Below, in pieces: positions 21,702-34,744 of a DNA stretch of 64,000 nt (its first letter is position 1; each line of letters opens with the position of its first letter). Below the pieces are notes generated by a model. It was given only the letters and a program-made list of their open reading frames with translations, was not told the DNA's origin and did no database searches. Position numbers and translations under genes: made by a program. The DNA comes from Nelumbo lutea (Eukaryota; Streptophyta; Magnoliopsida; Proteales; Nelumbonaceae): NCBI GenBank assembly GCA_022828595.1, contig JAKGHH010000007.1, positions 61,740,727-61,804,726 of the forward strand, read 5' to 3'.

Positions 21702-23354
21702 ATACAATTCCTGGAGCCCACACTGAGAGGTTAAGTGATTGTGGACGCTATGTATTTTATGACTGTTTTATTGTACTGTAATCGGTTCCACATCCTGCTG
21801 AGAAGCTATATATATTACACTCAATTAATCTTATCTCTGGCCATCCGAACCCGACTAAAATGAGGCATAATTATTAGTTACATAAACCCTAATACAGCTA
21901 ATAAATTCAACAAATCCATGCTAACACGAGTAGTAATAGCCATAGGTGTGCTCAAAGGTTAGCGCCATCCAATACACGATCGCTTCAGTAAGTCAACAAT
22001 GTAAGGATGTTGTCAAAGAAATAAGCCCGTAGAGTCTTGAAGTTGAAGTAAGGTCATGTACTGCTACATCACCCAAATTATTTGTTGATGATATTTGTCA
22101 TTATTGAGTTAGTCATTTCATACCATATATTGGGTGGCCATTAATTCTTGATATATTAACATTATTAGACCCCATTCATGGTGCATTCACTGACATTGAC
22201 TGCATGCTCTTAATTAAAACCAAATCTTAACCAATTAAGACAAATCCATCATACTGTTCAGCGATTCACACAAATTAATTAAGATGCTAAAGAGTTAAAA
22301 ACTATCATAATCCTAGAATATATATATATATATATAAGTAAAGAGAAAAATGAGAGAAAGAACAAGACGATATAATTTATTACCTTGACCCACCATTAAC
22401 CATGTGCAGATAACCAATTGCTAGGTTTTTCAAAAGTTGTTGCGCCCCTATTCTATTGGAAGATCAAAAAGGGTGGAAGAATTATTGGCTCCTACCTAGT
22501 CAGAGGAATTGAGTATCACCAAATGCATTTTTATTATTAGGGTTTAAAAATTTAGAAACTTAGGGTTTAAATTTTAGGTTAGAATTTATAAATTTAGGGT
22601 TTAAGGTTTAACGTTTAGAAATTTTATATAAAAATGAAAAGATTGTTTGCCCCACCATGGTAGGAGAAAATATGTGCTCCAAAGGGTGTCCTACAACCCT
22701 GTAACCACGATAGTCAAATCAACCACTCCCTCGATTAGATTGCAAAAATTGTGTGGGTGTCCATCATCTCAAACTTGGCCCATTAGAGGCCCATGTAACC
22801 AGTGCTTGGATCTAACTCATGTGACCAAAGCTAGAATTTAGGGTAATCAAATAAAAAAACTGGTTCCTCTAAAAAAGTCAAAATATTGGGGTCATATTAT
22901 TTATAATGATCACAGACCCATATATGTCATTTTCTGATATATATTTACATGATTAGATTTCAGTTACGACTGTTCATTCATTAACATTGACAGTATGTTA
23001 AATCCAGATTTAAACCAATTATGATAAATCATCTAACTTTTCATTGATTCATTTTCTATGTTTAACAAAGAAATAATACTATTGGTCCCTTGACTTTTGC
23101 TATCATAATCTTAGAATATCTATAGAGAGAGAGACAGAGAGAAAGATAGAACTATAACAGAACGATACACGACAATATAATTTAACTGTTAAATCGATTA
23201 TTTATGCTATTATCTGAAAGCTAGCTGGAGTACTAAAACCCCATCAAGACAAGAAAACATAATGTAGCACACTCCATTATTTTAGACCTTATTAGCATTG
23301 ACAAGGTTGGGTTGATACAGAGATGAGCAAAAAGATATGAGAAAAGCAAAATTA
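21702..23354. other. Non-coding stretch 3' of the ESF1-like gene
   Basis: No gene is seen. It holds a short (TA)n run (22318-22336), TTTAGGGTTTAAA-like words at 22540-22620 that are not a telomere array, and a GA-rich patch (23118-23150). From about 22660 it is shared with 57790-58300 (block B). Confidence 0.5.
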
Positions 23355-23784
23355 TCATGGAAATGGCTGAGCCTGAGGTGAAGGCGGAGGACAAAGTTGG
23401 ATACAATCATTTTTGTTGATCCAACATGTTCCACGAGGATCTGTTACGCAGCACCAGCATTTTTCGTTATTAGGTTTACATTGCATTGGAATACATGGCG
23501 GAATGTTTAGCTTTATACCACCCTTATTCATCTCCATGGGATCCATTCTCCAAATTTCCTCCTCTTTTTTGCCATCTTTTCTACCTGTTTCCGGTTCACC
23601 ACACAACAGTAATGTAAGAATGATGTTGAAGATAAAGAACTCAATTAATAGAAAAAAAAAAGAAATAGATTAGAAATAGATGAAAGACCATATGCAAGAG
23701 CTTGGACTTACACTCATAAAGCGCAGAAAGACTTAGGAGAACAAAGAAAACGAATAACATAACATTGAACTTGGGAGTTGCCAT
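23355..23784 (-). CDS. ESF1/MEG-like secreted cysteine-rich peptide, two exons, intact
   Basis: The gene is complement(join(23355..23584, 23712..23784)), giving 100 aa. Exon 1 encodes a signal peptide starting MATPKFNVMLFVFFVLLSL. The splice sites fit GT-AG: GAGT/GTAAGT at the exon 1 end and GAAACAG/GT before exon 2. The mature part has eight Cys in the pattern C-x4-C-x6-C-x-C-C, then C, C, C (PCIPMQC ... KCWCC ... GTC ... DC ... LC). This is the pattern of EMBRYO SURROUNDING FACTOR 1 and maize MEG peptides, which signal between tissues in developing seeds. Family membership is inferred from the Cys spacing and gene structure; the tissue of action is not shown. It is the only copy here with an unbroken frame. 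Confidence 0.75.
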
Positions 23785-23827
23785 GGATGAATATAATTTT
23801 CAGTGAAAAGTGTGATCTAGGATGGGA

Positions 23828-23835
23828 TTTATATA
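23828..23835 (-). promoter_or_regulatory. TATA box of the intact ESF1-like gene
   Basis: TATATAAA on the minus strand lies about 45 bp upstream of the ATG. It is conserved at 58775-58782 upstream of the block B copy. Confidence 0.55.
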
Positions 23836-24107
23836 ACATTTGAACATCCTATGAGACAAGGCCAATTTAATTTAGTTATAATCCACCAAATATCTCAAGA
23901 ATTAAAATCTTGATTCTATGTGATCTTATAAATAATGAATTGGATTCTTTTCTTAGGGAAGCTCGTGAGTTTGCTTAATTGCATTGCTGCAAATACATGA
24001 CAGTGAGGTGGGAAGCAAGATGCGATCCTCAATTCATGTAAGATAATTAAGATCAGAGGAAGGTGGTATGAATTTTACATCAGTTTTTGCACTGCCAATG
24101 AAACAAA

Positions 24108-24372
24108 GCCTGTATTTGGTTGCAATGCAAATAAATTTGCACTGATGCAAAATTATGGTAGTGTAAATTATTTGTGTGTAAATTCTGAAATATTTTTGTT
24201 TTAAATTTCAGTTTATCTTGTTTGATTGCAGTATAAATGAAGTAAATCAAAACCTGAAGTAGAATAAAGCAAAACCCATAACAAAATTAAACAAGAATTT
24301 GCATATTTTTCATTTGCATTCCCATGCATTTGTTTTAGTGCAAATAAAATTACACTACAACCAAACACAGCC
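24108..24372. mobile_element. MITE with GGCTGTGTTTGGTTG-type ends
   Basis: The left end GCCTGTATTTGGTTGCAATG and the reverse complement of the right end (GGCTGTGTTTGGTTGTAGTG) form inverted termini. The sequence between them is AT-rich and non-coding. Both flanks read AAA. The block B copy is at 59072-59331, and the right end alone recurs at 25873-25902. Confidence 0.6.
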
Positions 24373-25090
24373 AAAAGTATAAATTTTACATTAAATAGGA
24401 ATACAAAACTAAACTAGGACACAAATTTGTATTTAGTTCAGATTCGCATTGCAAACAAATAGCCTAAGGAAAAATTTTCAACTCGCAAATATAAAGCTGA
24501 TGACATCCTCTATTTAATGCACATAAAATATTTTAAATAAACAATCGAAGTATAGAATATTAATATATATGAGAGGAGATCTCATTGATATTATTACAGA
24601 TATTTGGAAAACTAAAAGATTGGAAGAGGTTTCATTGCCATTTACCTTTTTGTTTGGCCAATCCACTTTTTTTCTTTTTTAACATTAGTTGAAAAAATCA
24701 AAAGAACCAAATTGGTGGTTGATCAACCAGTTGAAGGGCAGGGCTGTCCACCCACGTCAGCCTCTTTGAATCGGTTATCCTGAACACCTTGTCAACATTA
24801 TCATTCTTTGACTTCTTAGGCAGTTAAGCCAGTTGTCAATATATGCAACTGAATCAGCTTAATTGGTTGAACCAAAGTTCATTTTTGGCTCGACCCTATA
24901 AGTTACGGCATTCACATGAAGGGTCTCATAATCTTGTTTTTTTTAGAATGTATATATTAATAACCTGTATCAACTGAGGATGAGATGAACTTGATGGCTA
25001 GGATAAAAGTTGTGTATCTAATAATAATGTTTGACGAAAGCTATAAAGTGTATAATGGCCCACAACTCAATCTCTCACTCTATATAAATG
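24373..25090. other. Non-coding, block A spacer
   Basis: No gene is seen. The part to about 24990 is repeated imperfectly at 25903-26460 and at 59332-60060. It contains the GGGCTGTCC...CTTTGAATCGG segment common to all three. Confidence 0.5.
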
Positions 25091-25450
25091 TAGAGGTGTA
25101 ATATGGGACGGGCCAGGCTGGAATCGCCCGCTATTTTGAGCTGCCTGTATTTATAGCAGAATGTACCTACCTGGCATGAATTCCACGCCTAGGCCTTGCA
25201 AGTTGTGGGCTATGCTGGATTTGGGCTGTTGGGAGGTGTATTCTGGTCATTTGTATAATTTATTTATCACTTTACTTAAAATGCCCCCTAAACTTATTAT
25301 TTATATCTATTGAAGACATTTAAATAAATGTGTACTCTCAGGTTGAACCATACCAACATGAGCCCTCATAGGCCACAAGCCAACATAGCCCACAGCCTAT
25401 AAATCCTCAGCCCAGCCTGGCACGGGGTTCGAGCTGTATCTTACACCTTA
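25091..25450 (+). mobile_element. Non-autonomous hAT-like element, second copy
   Basis: It starts TAGAGGTGTAATATGGG and ends TCTTACACCTTA, aligning with 20768-21256 but shorter by internal deletion. The flanking sequence (AGCTATAAAG...GGCCCACAACTCAA) is shared too, so it was copied as part of a larger block. Confidence 0.55.
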
Positions 25451-25812
25451 ATGTGCATGGATAATATGGGTTCTACATTCATCCACATTCATGAACCAGT
25501 AACAACGCACAAAAAATGAAGCTAGGAGTCAACAAAAGAGGCAATGAAGCCAGAGTGAAGGAGAAATGTGTTAAGCTCTTGATACCATGTTTTAAGCTAT
25601 ATAGGGATTTCTTCAAGTGATGACAAACATAATTAGAGAGCTGAAGATGCACAAAACCTGGGTCACAGCAATGGTTACTGATGCTACATTGCCCAAATTA
25701 TTTGACGATGATATTTGCCAATTTATCATTTATTATTATATATACATATAACATAGAGTGAAACCCCAACAAGAAAACATAATGTAGCACTCCATTACTT
25801 TAATTGCTGAGC

Positions 25813-25872
25813 CTAAGGTGGAGTTTCAGGGCAATTGTTAAGACAATATTCTTTGGTGTAGTAACATGGAGC
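25813..25872 (-). pseudogene. 60-bp 3' scrap of an ESF1-like gene
   Basis: The 60 bases are identical to 34745-34804. They encode the last residues of the exon-2-only copy, CYYTKEYCLNNCPETPP and stop. At 25873 the sequence jumps to the right end of the MITE (as at 24348), so everything upstream was deleted. The 3' flank (about 25670-25812) resembles ESF1-like flanks at 22050-22140 and 23230-23285. Confidence 0.8.
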
Positions 25873-26483
25873 AAATAAAATTACACTACAACCAAACACA
25901 GCCAAAAGTATAAATTTTACATTAAATAGGAATACAAAACTAAACTAGGAGACAAATTTATATTTAGTTCAGATTCGTATTGCAAACAAATAGACTAAGG
26001 ACAAATTTTCAACTCGCAAATATAAAGCTGATGACATCCTCTATTTACTTTTTTGTTTGGCCAATCCACTTTTATTTTTAGCATTAGTTGGATTATAAAG
26101 CTATGCTTTGGTGAAAAAATCAAAAAGAACCAAATTGGTTGTTGATCAACCAGTTGAAGGACAGGGCTGTCCTCCCACTTCACCCTCTTTCAATCGGTTA
26201 TCCAGAGCACCTAGTCAACATTATAATTCTTTCACTTCTTAGGCAGTTAAGCCAGTTGTCAATATGCAGTTGGGTTAGTTTGGTTAAACCAAAGCTACCC
26301 TCCCAAACCATTACTTCGTATCCACATTTTTTTCTCGTATGAAATTAACATTATAAGTTAAAGTTTTCACATGAAGGGTCTCATAATCTTTTTTTTTTTT
26401 TAATTTTTGAGAATGTATATATTTATAACATGTATCAACATGGGATAAAAGTTGTCTAACCAATATTAATGATGTTTCACAAG

Positions 26484-26990
26484 TAGGAATGGCAATCGGG
26501 TGGGGAGCCTCTCCCCATCCCCGTCTCCGTGAAAATTCCCATCCTTGTGCCCATCCTCGTTCCCGCTAATAGAGATAAGGTTATCCCCATCCCCATCCCA
26601 TAGGGATTCCTACTTAAGAATGGCAACAGGGCAGGGATCATATTCCCTGTCCTGCCCCTGATTCTGAAATTAACCCCCATCCCTGTTCATGGTCCTTGCT
26701 AGGGATAAAATTTGTCCTCCATCCCTAATCCCCGATGGGGATGGGTTTCTTGTGGGGACCCGAATCCCAAACTTCTTTTGGATAATGGAATTTGTTTTAA
26801 AAATTAAATTTACTTAAAATAAACAAAAAATTTAAATTATAGATAATGTTTTAAATATGTTTTGATATATATATACTATAAATAATACAAAAAATATACA
26901 TTTAATATAAATAACATTTAAATATGTATATATATATATATATAATTGGGGTTGGGGACCATAAATCCCTTCCTGACCCCGAACCCAGTT
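26484..26990. mobile_element. CCCCAT-rich hAT-like element, truncated copy
   Basis: It starts TAGGAATGGCAATCGGG and is filled with GGGGATGGGG-like words and AT runs (26930-26943). The complete relative at 60077-60719 ends ATTGCCATGTCTATCCCTA. Here the right end is replaced by gypsy LTR sequence from about 26997. Confidence 0.5.
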
Positions 26991-26996
26991 GAAAAT

Positions 26997-28360
26997 GTAA
27001 GATTTTGCTTTGGACACTCTCATTAATTGAAAAAGCATAAGCTAAGACTATGATCTGAACTAAAACAATCAATCTACACCTTTGATCAAAGATCCATCAC
27101 TTCTATTAGATTTAAGGTGTTCGAAAGTGCCAATCCACCAAATTTCATCCCACAATTCTCTTTTTGACCATTTTTCAAACAAAGATTCTATTTCTACAAA
27201 TCTCATTGACCTGAACATGTTAGTCATATATCTCAATCATCCCGAGCCTATTTGACCAATTAGACATCACCACTGTGTTCAGAAACCCAAAAAGCCCTAG
27301 CACACAAATTTCATGACTAGATTCATCAGTTTGGCTATTAAACTAGAAAGATTTCATTTCGACGCACCAGATTAAATTGCCACATCATCTCATCTGTCTC
27401 AACCTAAAGTCCCAAAAGGGTGATGGATGATGCCAGACCCATTATTGACCCATTAGAACACTTGGACTAATCAAAATAGAGCCTAATAGATCCAAAAAAC
27501 CCAAAAACCCAAAGATACCCACACTTAAAACTTAGAAAAGACAAAATAGAATTTTAAAGTTTATCAAATTTAGGTTTTTTACCACTGTCAGCCCCAAATA
27601 TAGGGATGCAACGTCTGATACACCCCAAGCTCCCATTGGACACACAAAACCCATGAAAGCCACCCTTAAATCAAAGAAAATGTTTCATCAAATAGGTAAG
27701 CTTGATTGGACATCTATTTCTTTGAAGAATCTTTACATATTTTTGTGAAAAACCTCTATTAAATTCCAAGCACTATAACTGAGCGAATTCAAATTAGACC
27801 CCCTTCCCTTTCTCTATAAATACTGATGTAATTTGAGCTCAAGAGGGGGGGGGGGGACTAGGGGAGAGAAGAGGGAGATAAGGTGGAAACCTAAGGGAGG
27901 CTCCTAGTGAGAAAGATTGAGGAAGAGAGTAGTTTCCTAATTTCTGTGATACACCCATTCTACTTGTAATCCCAAAATCTCTAAAGCTAAACTCAAGCCT
28001 TATCTCCTGTCTTCCAAACTTAACACCAGAAATGCTCAGCTCAACTCCTGCCTTACTTAAGTTTCATTTGAAGTCCTCCTAGTTGCTGGGAAACTTTTGA
28101 CAAGGTACATGCGAAACGGAAGTCTCTTTTAGTTTTTCTAGGTTGCTAGAAGTTCTGAAATGTTGGGAGAACCTTCGTTTGGAATTTCTTCTTAACTGAG
28201 AATAAAGGTAGAGAGGTGAGGGTCTAAGGGAGATTAGTACCTAAGACCCAATAACATCACCTCAAAATCAATCTTACGAGAAGTTGAAAATGTGTTCCTC
28301 TAGATTTAAGAAATTCTTGTAACCCTTTTTGTTTTGCTCCAAAAGAAACTGAGCTTTAAC
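26997..28360 (+). mobile_element. Partial gypsy (Ogre-like) LTR, block A copy
   Basis: It aligns with 61750-62950, including a G-run (27846-27857) followed by ACTAGGGGAGAGAAGAGGG. The block B copy continues to an LTR edge and primer site. Here a copia LTR interrupts it at 28361. I see no coding region. Confidence 0.6.
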
Positions 28361-30302
28361 TATTAGATAGTTCTGTATGCCCTTAGCTTCAATCAAAATG
28401 ATGTACTTTATGAGTTTATTGTAAATGAATAAAAGTGCATATTTGATTCATGTTCCCTTGGTATGTTTTTGTATAATACCCTTAAACTGGACACTTAATG
28501 AGACTCGTGTTAGTTTAGAATGTTCACAGCTAGTGGGTCGGTCTAGGGGGACCTATCCTGATCAGGCTGGCACTGTGGAGCCACCAAATCGGTTGGGGTG
28601 GCCCGTCTCAGCTGCTAGGGTGAGACCCTAGGCACATATAGTGTAGGATTAATTGAATCTATGAATTGGACCAAATTTCTAGTATTGCCCTAGATCTTGG
28701 AGATTGATGGGCAAAACTGTAAAGCTACACCCGACCCCTAGACTCGATTATGATATTGCACTGGGTGTCGGATTGGGCTGTCTTTGATGTACCAATCAGT
28801 GAGATCCTTAGCGGGGGTCAAAACCTGGGTATGTTGGGACAGTCTAAGAATTCATCTGAGTGGGTGATCATAGTGACAGGATCATCCCCTTTGTCGAACA
28901 AAGGTAATGATCGGGGATGCACTCTTACTAATGGAAACCAAGACTGCCGGCAGCCGATTTCAATCGTTGAGATTTGTTTTGCAAAATATATTTTATACGT
29001 GATATAAAAGTATATATATTATAGTTTCTAAAATGGTTGCAAGAAGGTTTTAATTCCCGAGATCCATATAAGTAGAGAGTGCAACACTATTCCTTGCAGC
29101 CGAGGGAGATGTCCTCTCTTGTCGGGCTGTGTATGATCATTATGGGCTAAGAGGTTAAGTGTAAGACCATTGAGGATGATACCTTATGGGTTTAATCTTG
29201 CATCTGCCCACAGTCCCAGGGTGTTACAAGGTGGCTTGGCCCAGGTACCACTTAGGGTAAGTGTTGGGCCCATAGAGCCCATTTGATGGGTTTCAGGGGG
29301 TGCATTGTCCATAACAGTGCATTCGGCCAAGCCTCATGACAAATGGGCCAAACCCATGTGGCTGATGTGTAGATCAATGCTTGAGTCCCACGCCATACAA
29401 GGAAGCTCAACTGGGTAGCAGTAAGGAAGGTTAAGTGAGTACATAAGCCTAATGGGTCTAAAGCCCATTTCAAATTGGGTTATTTAATTAGTTAAATATG
29501 GGGTGAATTCTGAGATGGATTAGCTGATAGGATAGGGTCTTGACCATATCCACTCAGAGAGTCCAAATCTGAATGTGATTCAGATCTAGAAACCTCCTAA
29601 TGAGATTAGGAGAAAGTTGATCTAATCTTCAGATAAGATAAGGGATTATCCTTATCACCTAAAGAGAAAGCTGATCCAAATAGGATTTGGATAAGCAGCT
29701 GCTAACTGGATTAGGAGCTGATCTTTTAGGCTAACAAAAGAAGGAGGGGGCGGCAGCCTTTATGAGACAATTCATTCAAATCCTCTTGAGTGTTGAAATC
29801 AAGAAGGAAGAATTAAGCATCCCTACAGAATTCTTTCTTGCCGCCTCCCTCTTCTTGTTGCTATGTTTGCCAGTTCGATATCCAGTTGTGGGAGAAGTCA
29901 AGATTCGGTCTTGACATCAGTTCTTTGAGAAAGAATTGATAGGAAGTTGTGCTCACGTGCCATCCTGCTGATTCTTGCGAAGGACAGAGTTCTTGGAGAA
30001 GAACACTGCTGATTCTGCTCCATCCTGCACTACGCCATCTTCAGTGGGAGCAGTCTTTGGATCCTTCCTTGGGTGTGAACACTTTTGTTGGGGGATACTA
30101 TTTCTCCGTATCAGGTATAATCCTCTCCTACTCTTTTTTGGTTTAGATCTGGTTCAGTTTACATTTCAAGAATGATCCTTGAAAATATGATTTTCTAAAT
30201 AGGGAATGCAATTCCTAGTTGAAGGGAGAGAAAAATTTTTGAAATTCGCCCATTATTCCACAATCTTTGGGCATCCATACGATGGATCTCTCATTCCCTT
30301 CA
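28361..30302 (+). repeat. Copia 5' LTR
   Basis: It starts TATTAGATAGTTCTGTATGC (TG changed to TA) and ends CATTCCCTTCA. It aligns with 5426-7366 and, inverted, with 36284-38177. Confidence 0.85.
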
Positions 30303-30303
30303 G

Positions 30304-30315
30304 TGGTATCAGAGC
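30304..30315 (+). promoter_or_regulatory. Copia primer-binding site (initiator tRNA-Met type)
   Basis: TGGTATCAGAGC directly follows the LTR. It is the standard plant copia primer site, complementary to the 3' end of initiator tRNA-Met. Confidence 0.9.
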
Positions 30316-32095
30316 CATGGTTCAAATCTTGAACCATTTTTTTTCAGATCTGAACCTGCGCAAATGGGCAAAAGGTGTTCTACCCGATTTGCATAGATAT
30401 GGGTTTTGGGAAATTTATTCCCAAAATTAATGGGCGAATAATCTGAAATTAATTTTATATAAATCTGATTATTATTTAGAACTGTTCTTTATGATTTTCT
30501 TGATTTATGGGATGTTCGTACAAGAGGAGATCAAAATCTTGATTTGCGCAGGGAACCTGCGATTTTGCAGTTTTTGGATTATTTTGTTACATTTGGTTTG
30601 TAAAATATTTTTTTTTATTTTTAGACTGAATGTATAGGTATTCAATCTGATGTAATCATTAATAGAAATATGACTTCTATTTATTTTTATTTTTTATCGA
30701 AGATGGCAGCACAAAAATGGAGATTTCGCAAAGAAGGAGATTTCCCAGATGGGAGAACTACAATCTACGATTTGCAGTTTATGAAACTGCAAACTATGAT
30801 CTACCCTCTCTTTTGCAGGATGGATTGTGCGAACAACCCTGTTTAACTAATTCTTGATTTTCTTTTATCAGTATTTAATTTCATATTGTTTTCTTGAATT
30901 AAAGATTTAATTAAAGATCAAACCCTAGACCCATTCGAACCAAGATTGGTTCAAACTGTTTGGACCAAATCTAGGGTTTAATCAAGGCTGAAAGTCAGCC
31001 CTAATTTCCCACCAATGGGCCTGGGGATTGATATTTAATTAAATAGTTAATTCAGCCCAACCTGTAAAGGCACAGTTTTAAATAGTTAAAACTACTAAAA
31101 GCCCACTTAACACATAAAGCTATATGGGCTGAACCATTCGACCCATATACCTAGATAATATTAATGGTTAATATTATGGATTTAAAATGTGCTTCAAATG
31201 GGCCTTACAGATGATTAATTGATTGGATCAATTTATCCCTGCATGAGATGTATGGATGTGTGATGTGCGACGTACGTGGGCCATAAGTGCTTGGCCCATG
31301 CTCAATCGACAGTGGCTCTTGCGCATACCATGGCTGAATGCACATCATTGCCATGGTGTCCCTTTTGGTCATTGGATGACCTCCCTCAGTGGTGGGCCCC
31401 ACACCTCATCAGGAGGTTACGTGCGGAACCTTAGCCGATTAAGGCCCACCAAAATATGACTTTATGAAAGTCAGTGGGAGCCACTTTGGTTTGACCTAGA
31501 TCAAACTAGGGCGTAATTAACTGTTCCCTCCAGCTAATATGAATGCATGTGATAAGGAGATTCATATGATGAACTCTCTAAAGGCCTTTCATCATTAGCA
31601 TGAGGATGGGTCCTTTAGTAATGAGGAAACACACCAAAAAATGGGCTATCCATTTGTTGTTGGGCTTGTCTGAGTGTTTCATAAGATGATAGGGGTGTCA
31701 TAGACTGATGTGGGAGGGGCTTCACCAGAAAATGGGAACTCTCTCATGGTACCTTGGCGTTCACGAATATAATGGGTAAGCACTCATTGGACAAAAATGT
31801 TTACTTGAAAACGGCTCTGAACCTTGTCTGACAGAGGCCAAAGGGAAAACTCATATGATGAGTGGATATGATCATTCACAGAAAGGTGGTGGGGTTATGC
31901 AACTGAAACAGTTGGCTCCATGCACCCTATGTGATTTCCCACATTTCCAGAGACAACCCGTAGTCTCCATCACTAAGAATGGAGGGAAATCTTAGAGATG
32001 AATAAATGGAAATGGAACGTAGATTAAAATACATGTCTATGTAATGAACATGAATAAATAAGGTTGTGGACTGATGTTTGCTCTTTTATCAGAAA
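30316..32095 (+). other. Copia leader between primer site and gag
   Basis: This is about 1.8 kb without a coherent ORF. The last 270 bp (from about 31825) are also found in the minus-strand element, which lacks the rest. A stem-like TGGCCCATGC...GGTCATTGG segment at 31280-31380 only gives short shadow ORFs. Confidence 0.6.
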
Positions 32096-32935
32096 ATGAC
32101 AAACGGATCATATGCAAAATTGCTTGATGACAACAAGTTGAAGGGCCCAAACTATGTCGACTGGTACAGGAACCTTATGCTGGTCCTAGCTTCTGAAAAG
32201 CTAGACAAAGTGGCAAAGAATCCTGCACCCGAGCGTCCAGGAGATAGGGCTTCTGAGGCCTGAAGGAGAGACTATCAAGAATGGGAGGAGAAAAACTCCC
32301 TTGCCCGATGTTACATGATTGCCTCCTTGGACAACCCAATATAGAGGCAGTTCGATCAGATTGAACTTGCCAATGACATATTGGACAGTCTCAGGACGAT
32401 GTATGAAGAGCAGAATTGTTCTATTCGACAAAAGGTCTTGAAACAATTCATGACCGCACAAATGACCAAGGGCCAACAAGTTCATGACCATTGTCTTCGG
32501 ATGATGGGGTATATCAATGAACTGGAGGCTCTTGGATCCAGGTTGGACCTTGCAACCCAGATAGATGCTATCCTTAATTCATTGCCTCCTTCCTTTAATC
32601 CGTTCGTCATGAACTATAACATGAACAAGTTGAATGTCAGCCTGCAAGAGCTCAGCAATATGTTGCAAAGAGCTGAAGAACTAATTAAAAAGGATGAGCT
32701 TGTAGCTATGCTTGTTGAAGCTAGCAAAATAGGCAAGAGAAAGAGAAAGGCAAAGAAGCCTTTGAAGAAGGCCACTAAGGGCAAGAAGCAGAAGAAAGAC
32801 AAAGTATCGGATGCCTGTCACTTCTGCAAGAAGACCGACCACTAGAAAAAGAACTGTCCTACCTACCTGGAATCCAAGAAAGGTAATTTCGAAACTTGTG
32901 TTATAGAAACCAATTTATTGGTAGCTTCTGCGTCC
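32096..32935 (+). pseudogene. Copia gag, broken
   Basis: It starts MTNGSYAKLLDDNKLKGPNY at 32096. This is a copia Gag with the UBN2-type core (DILDSLRTMYEEQN ... GYINELEALGSRLD ... ILNSLPPSFNPF). A Lys-rich stretch and a zinc knuckle, CHFCKKTDH then KKNC, follow at 32818-32868. In-frame stops interrupt at about 32261, 32342 and 32843, the last falling inside the knuckle. Gag would package element RNA in the cytoplasm. Homology to 42046-41231 on the other strand is plain. Confidence 0.85.
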
Positions 32936-34678
32936 TAGTGTATTGACTCTAGGGCTTCAACTCATGCGTGTAACTCGCTGTAGGGGTTCCAGGTAAGCAG
33001 AAGGCTGAGTGAAGGAGAAGTCACACTCTACTTGGAGACTACTGCAACTGTTGCAGCCGCGACCATAGGAACCATGGAGTTACTTTTTAGAGAAGGAACA
33101 ATTGTACTGAAAGATTGTCTTTATGTACAAAATTTAAGGAGAAATTTGATTTCTGTCTCAAAACTGTGTGTAGATGGTTATTCTGTCTTCTTTAGTAATA
33201 CAATTACTATTAAAAGAAATAACAGATTCATCGCATACGGGGAACTGGAGAATGGTCTCTATGTTCTACATCCTTCTCTAGAAACTAACATAACCGAAAC
33301 TACGTTGGCTGAAATCCCCAAGAAGAGAGTCCGTGATATAGTTAATCCCACGTGTTTATGGCATTACCGACTTGGCCACATCGGTGTTGACCGAATCACA
33401 AGGTTGGTAAAGGATGGTCCTTTGGATTTTCTAACTGTAGAAGATCTTCCCACCTGTGAGCCTTTCCTACAAGGCAAGATAATGAAATGGCCATTTAACG
33501 GTAAGTCTAAAAGATGTAAAGGCACACTTGACCTAATACATACTAATGTATGTGGTCCCCTAAGTCTTAGGACATGGAATCAACATGTGTATTTCATCAC
33601 CTTCACAGATGATTTTTCACGATATGGTTACGTGTACCTAATGAGACACAAATCTGAATCATTTGAAAAGTTCAAAGAGTTTAGACAAGAAGTCAAGAAA
33701 TAGTTAGGGAGAGAAATTAAAGCCCTTCGATCAAATCAAGGTGGCGAATATCTCTCTGACGAATTCAGGGACTACTTAAAAGAAAATGGGATAGTATCAC
33801 AATTAGCTCATCCTGCTACACCACAACTTAACGGTGTTTCAGAGAGGAGGAATAGGACCTTATTGGATATGGTCTGGTCGCTTCTCATACACTAAGAGTT
33901 ACCCACATCCTTTTGGGATTATGCATTAGATACTGCGATTTACGTGCTGAATCGGGTTCCAACTAAATCGGTTCCGAATACTCCATATAAACTTTGGACC
34001 AGAAAGAAACCAAGTGTTAGACATTTGAAGATTTGGGATTGTCCAGCACACATTAAAAGAATGAGTGCAGAAAAGTTGGAATCCAAGACCAGCCGTTGCC
34101 TATTTGTAGGCTACCCAAAAGGCTCTGTAGGTAACCTATTCTATGACCCAAGTGAGCAGAAAGTGTTCTGCAGTCGAAATGCACAATTCTTGGAAACCGA
34201 TTACATCCTAGACACCCATCGTCAAGAAGTTGTTCTTGATGAGGAGAGCTCAGGAGTAGTGGGAGATGTCCCACAAGTTCCAGGTAGTGACCAACCTAGA
34301 AGATCCACTCAGGTATCTAGGCCACCAGTCCGTTATGGTTATGACCATGATAGTTACCTGATGGAAACCTTGACTAGTGAGGAGGATCCCGTGACTTATA
34401 CGGAAGCTATGTTGGACATAGATTCCCAGAAGTGGGTGGAGGCCATGAGAGCAGAGATGGACTCAATGGAGACCAATGGAGTCAAGACTCTAGTAGATCC
34501 GCCCTCCGGGGTAAAAGCAATCGGTTGCAAATGGATTTACAAGAGGAAGAAGGGCCCCGATGGTCGAGTTGAGACCTTCAAAGCTCGTCTAGTGGCGAAA
34601 GGGTACACTCAGAAAGAGGGCATCGACTATGAAGAAACATTTTCACCTGTGGCCATGCTTAAATCCATTAGAATTACT
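32936..34678 (+). pseudogene. Copia protease-integrase-RT (5' part), broken and truncated
   Basis: The protease site near 32940-32965 reads CIDSRASTH, with the catalytic Gly changed to Arg. Integrase has HYRLGHIGVDR and then CEPFLQGK, where the second zinc Cys is Phe. The core has FTDDFSRYGYVYLM (33600-33640), NQGGEY near 33735 and [11 protein letters not shown] near 33833-33865. Stops fall at 33701-33703 and near 33892. From 34420 the RT N-terminus reads [12 protein letters not shown], then [13 protein letters not shown] and [14 protein letters not shown], ending near 34678 before the catalytic palm. Integration or reverse transcription by this copy is impossible. Confidence 0.85.
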
Positions 34679-34744
34679 ATTCAGGGTTCATAGGCATGGG
34701 AAAATCCATGGGAAATTAAGACTTGATCATGGTAATGGTTGAGC

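Larger units (their letters stand above)
22640..28360. repeat. Block A of a diverged segmental duplication (partner 57780-62950)
   Basis: The same order recurs in both blocks: 3' flank, ESF1-like gene on the minus strand, promoter, MITE, GCTGATGACATC spacer, CCCCAT-rich hAT-like element, gypsy LTR. Block A carries an extra internal partial duplication: 24345-24990 resembles 25873-26460. It is cut at 28361 by a copia LTR. Confidence 0.8.
28361..34678 (+). mobile_element. Copia retrotransposon, + strand, 3' half missing
   Basis: A full 5' LTR, primer site, long leader, gag, protease, integrase and the first part of RT are present. Homology stops near 34678, and the rest of RT, RNase H and the 3' LTR are absent. 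It belongs to the same family as the minus-strand element at 36284-42933. Stops and frameshifts break all ORFs. Confidence 0.9.

Noticed and set aside
22540..22620. Interstitial telomere repeat
   Set aside because: TTTAGGG occurs only as scattered words within AT-rich sequence, not as a tandem heptamer array.
23413..23673. Plus-strand 86-aa frame over the ESF1-like exon, repeated at 58362-58565 and 34806-35000
   Set aside because: It is antisense to the Cys-rich exon; its recurrence is explained by the gene copies.
30340..30440. tRNA gene near the copia primer site
   Set aside because: Only the short 3' tRNA complement (the primer site) is present; no cloverleaf or A/B boxes were seen.
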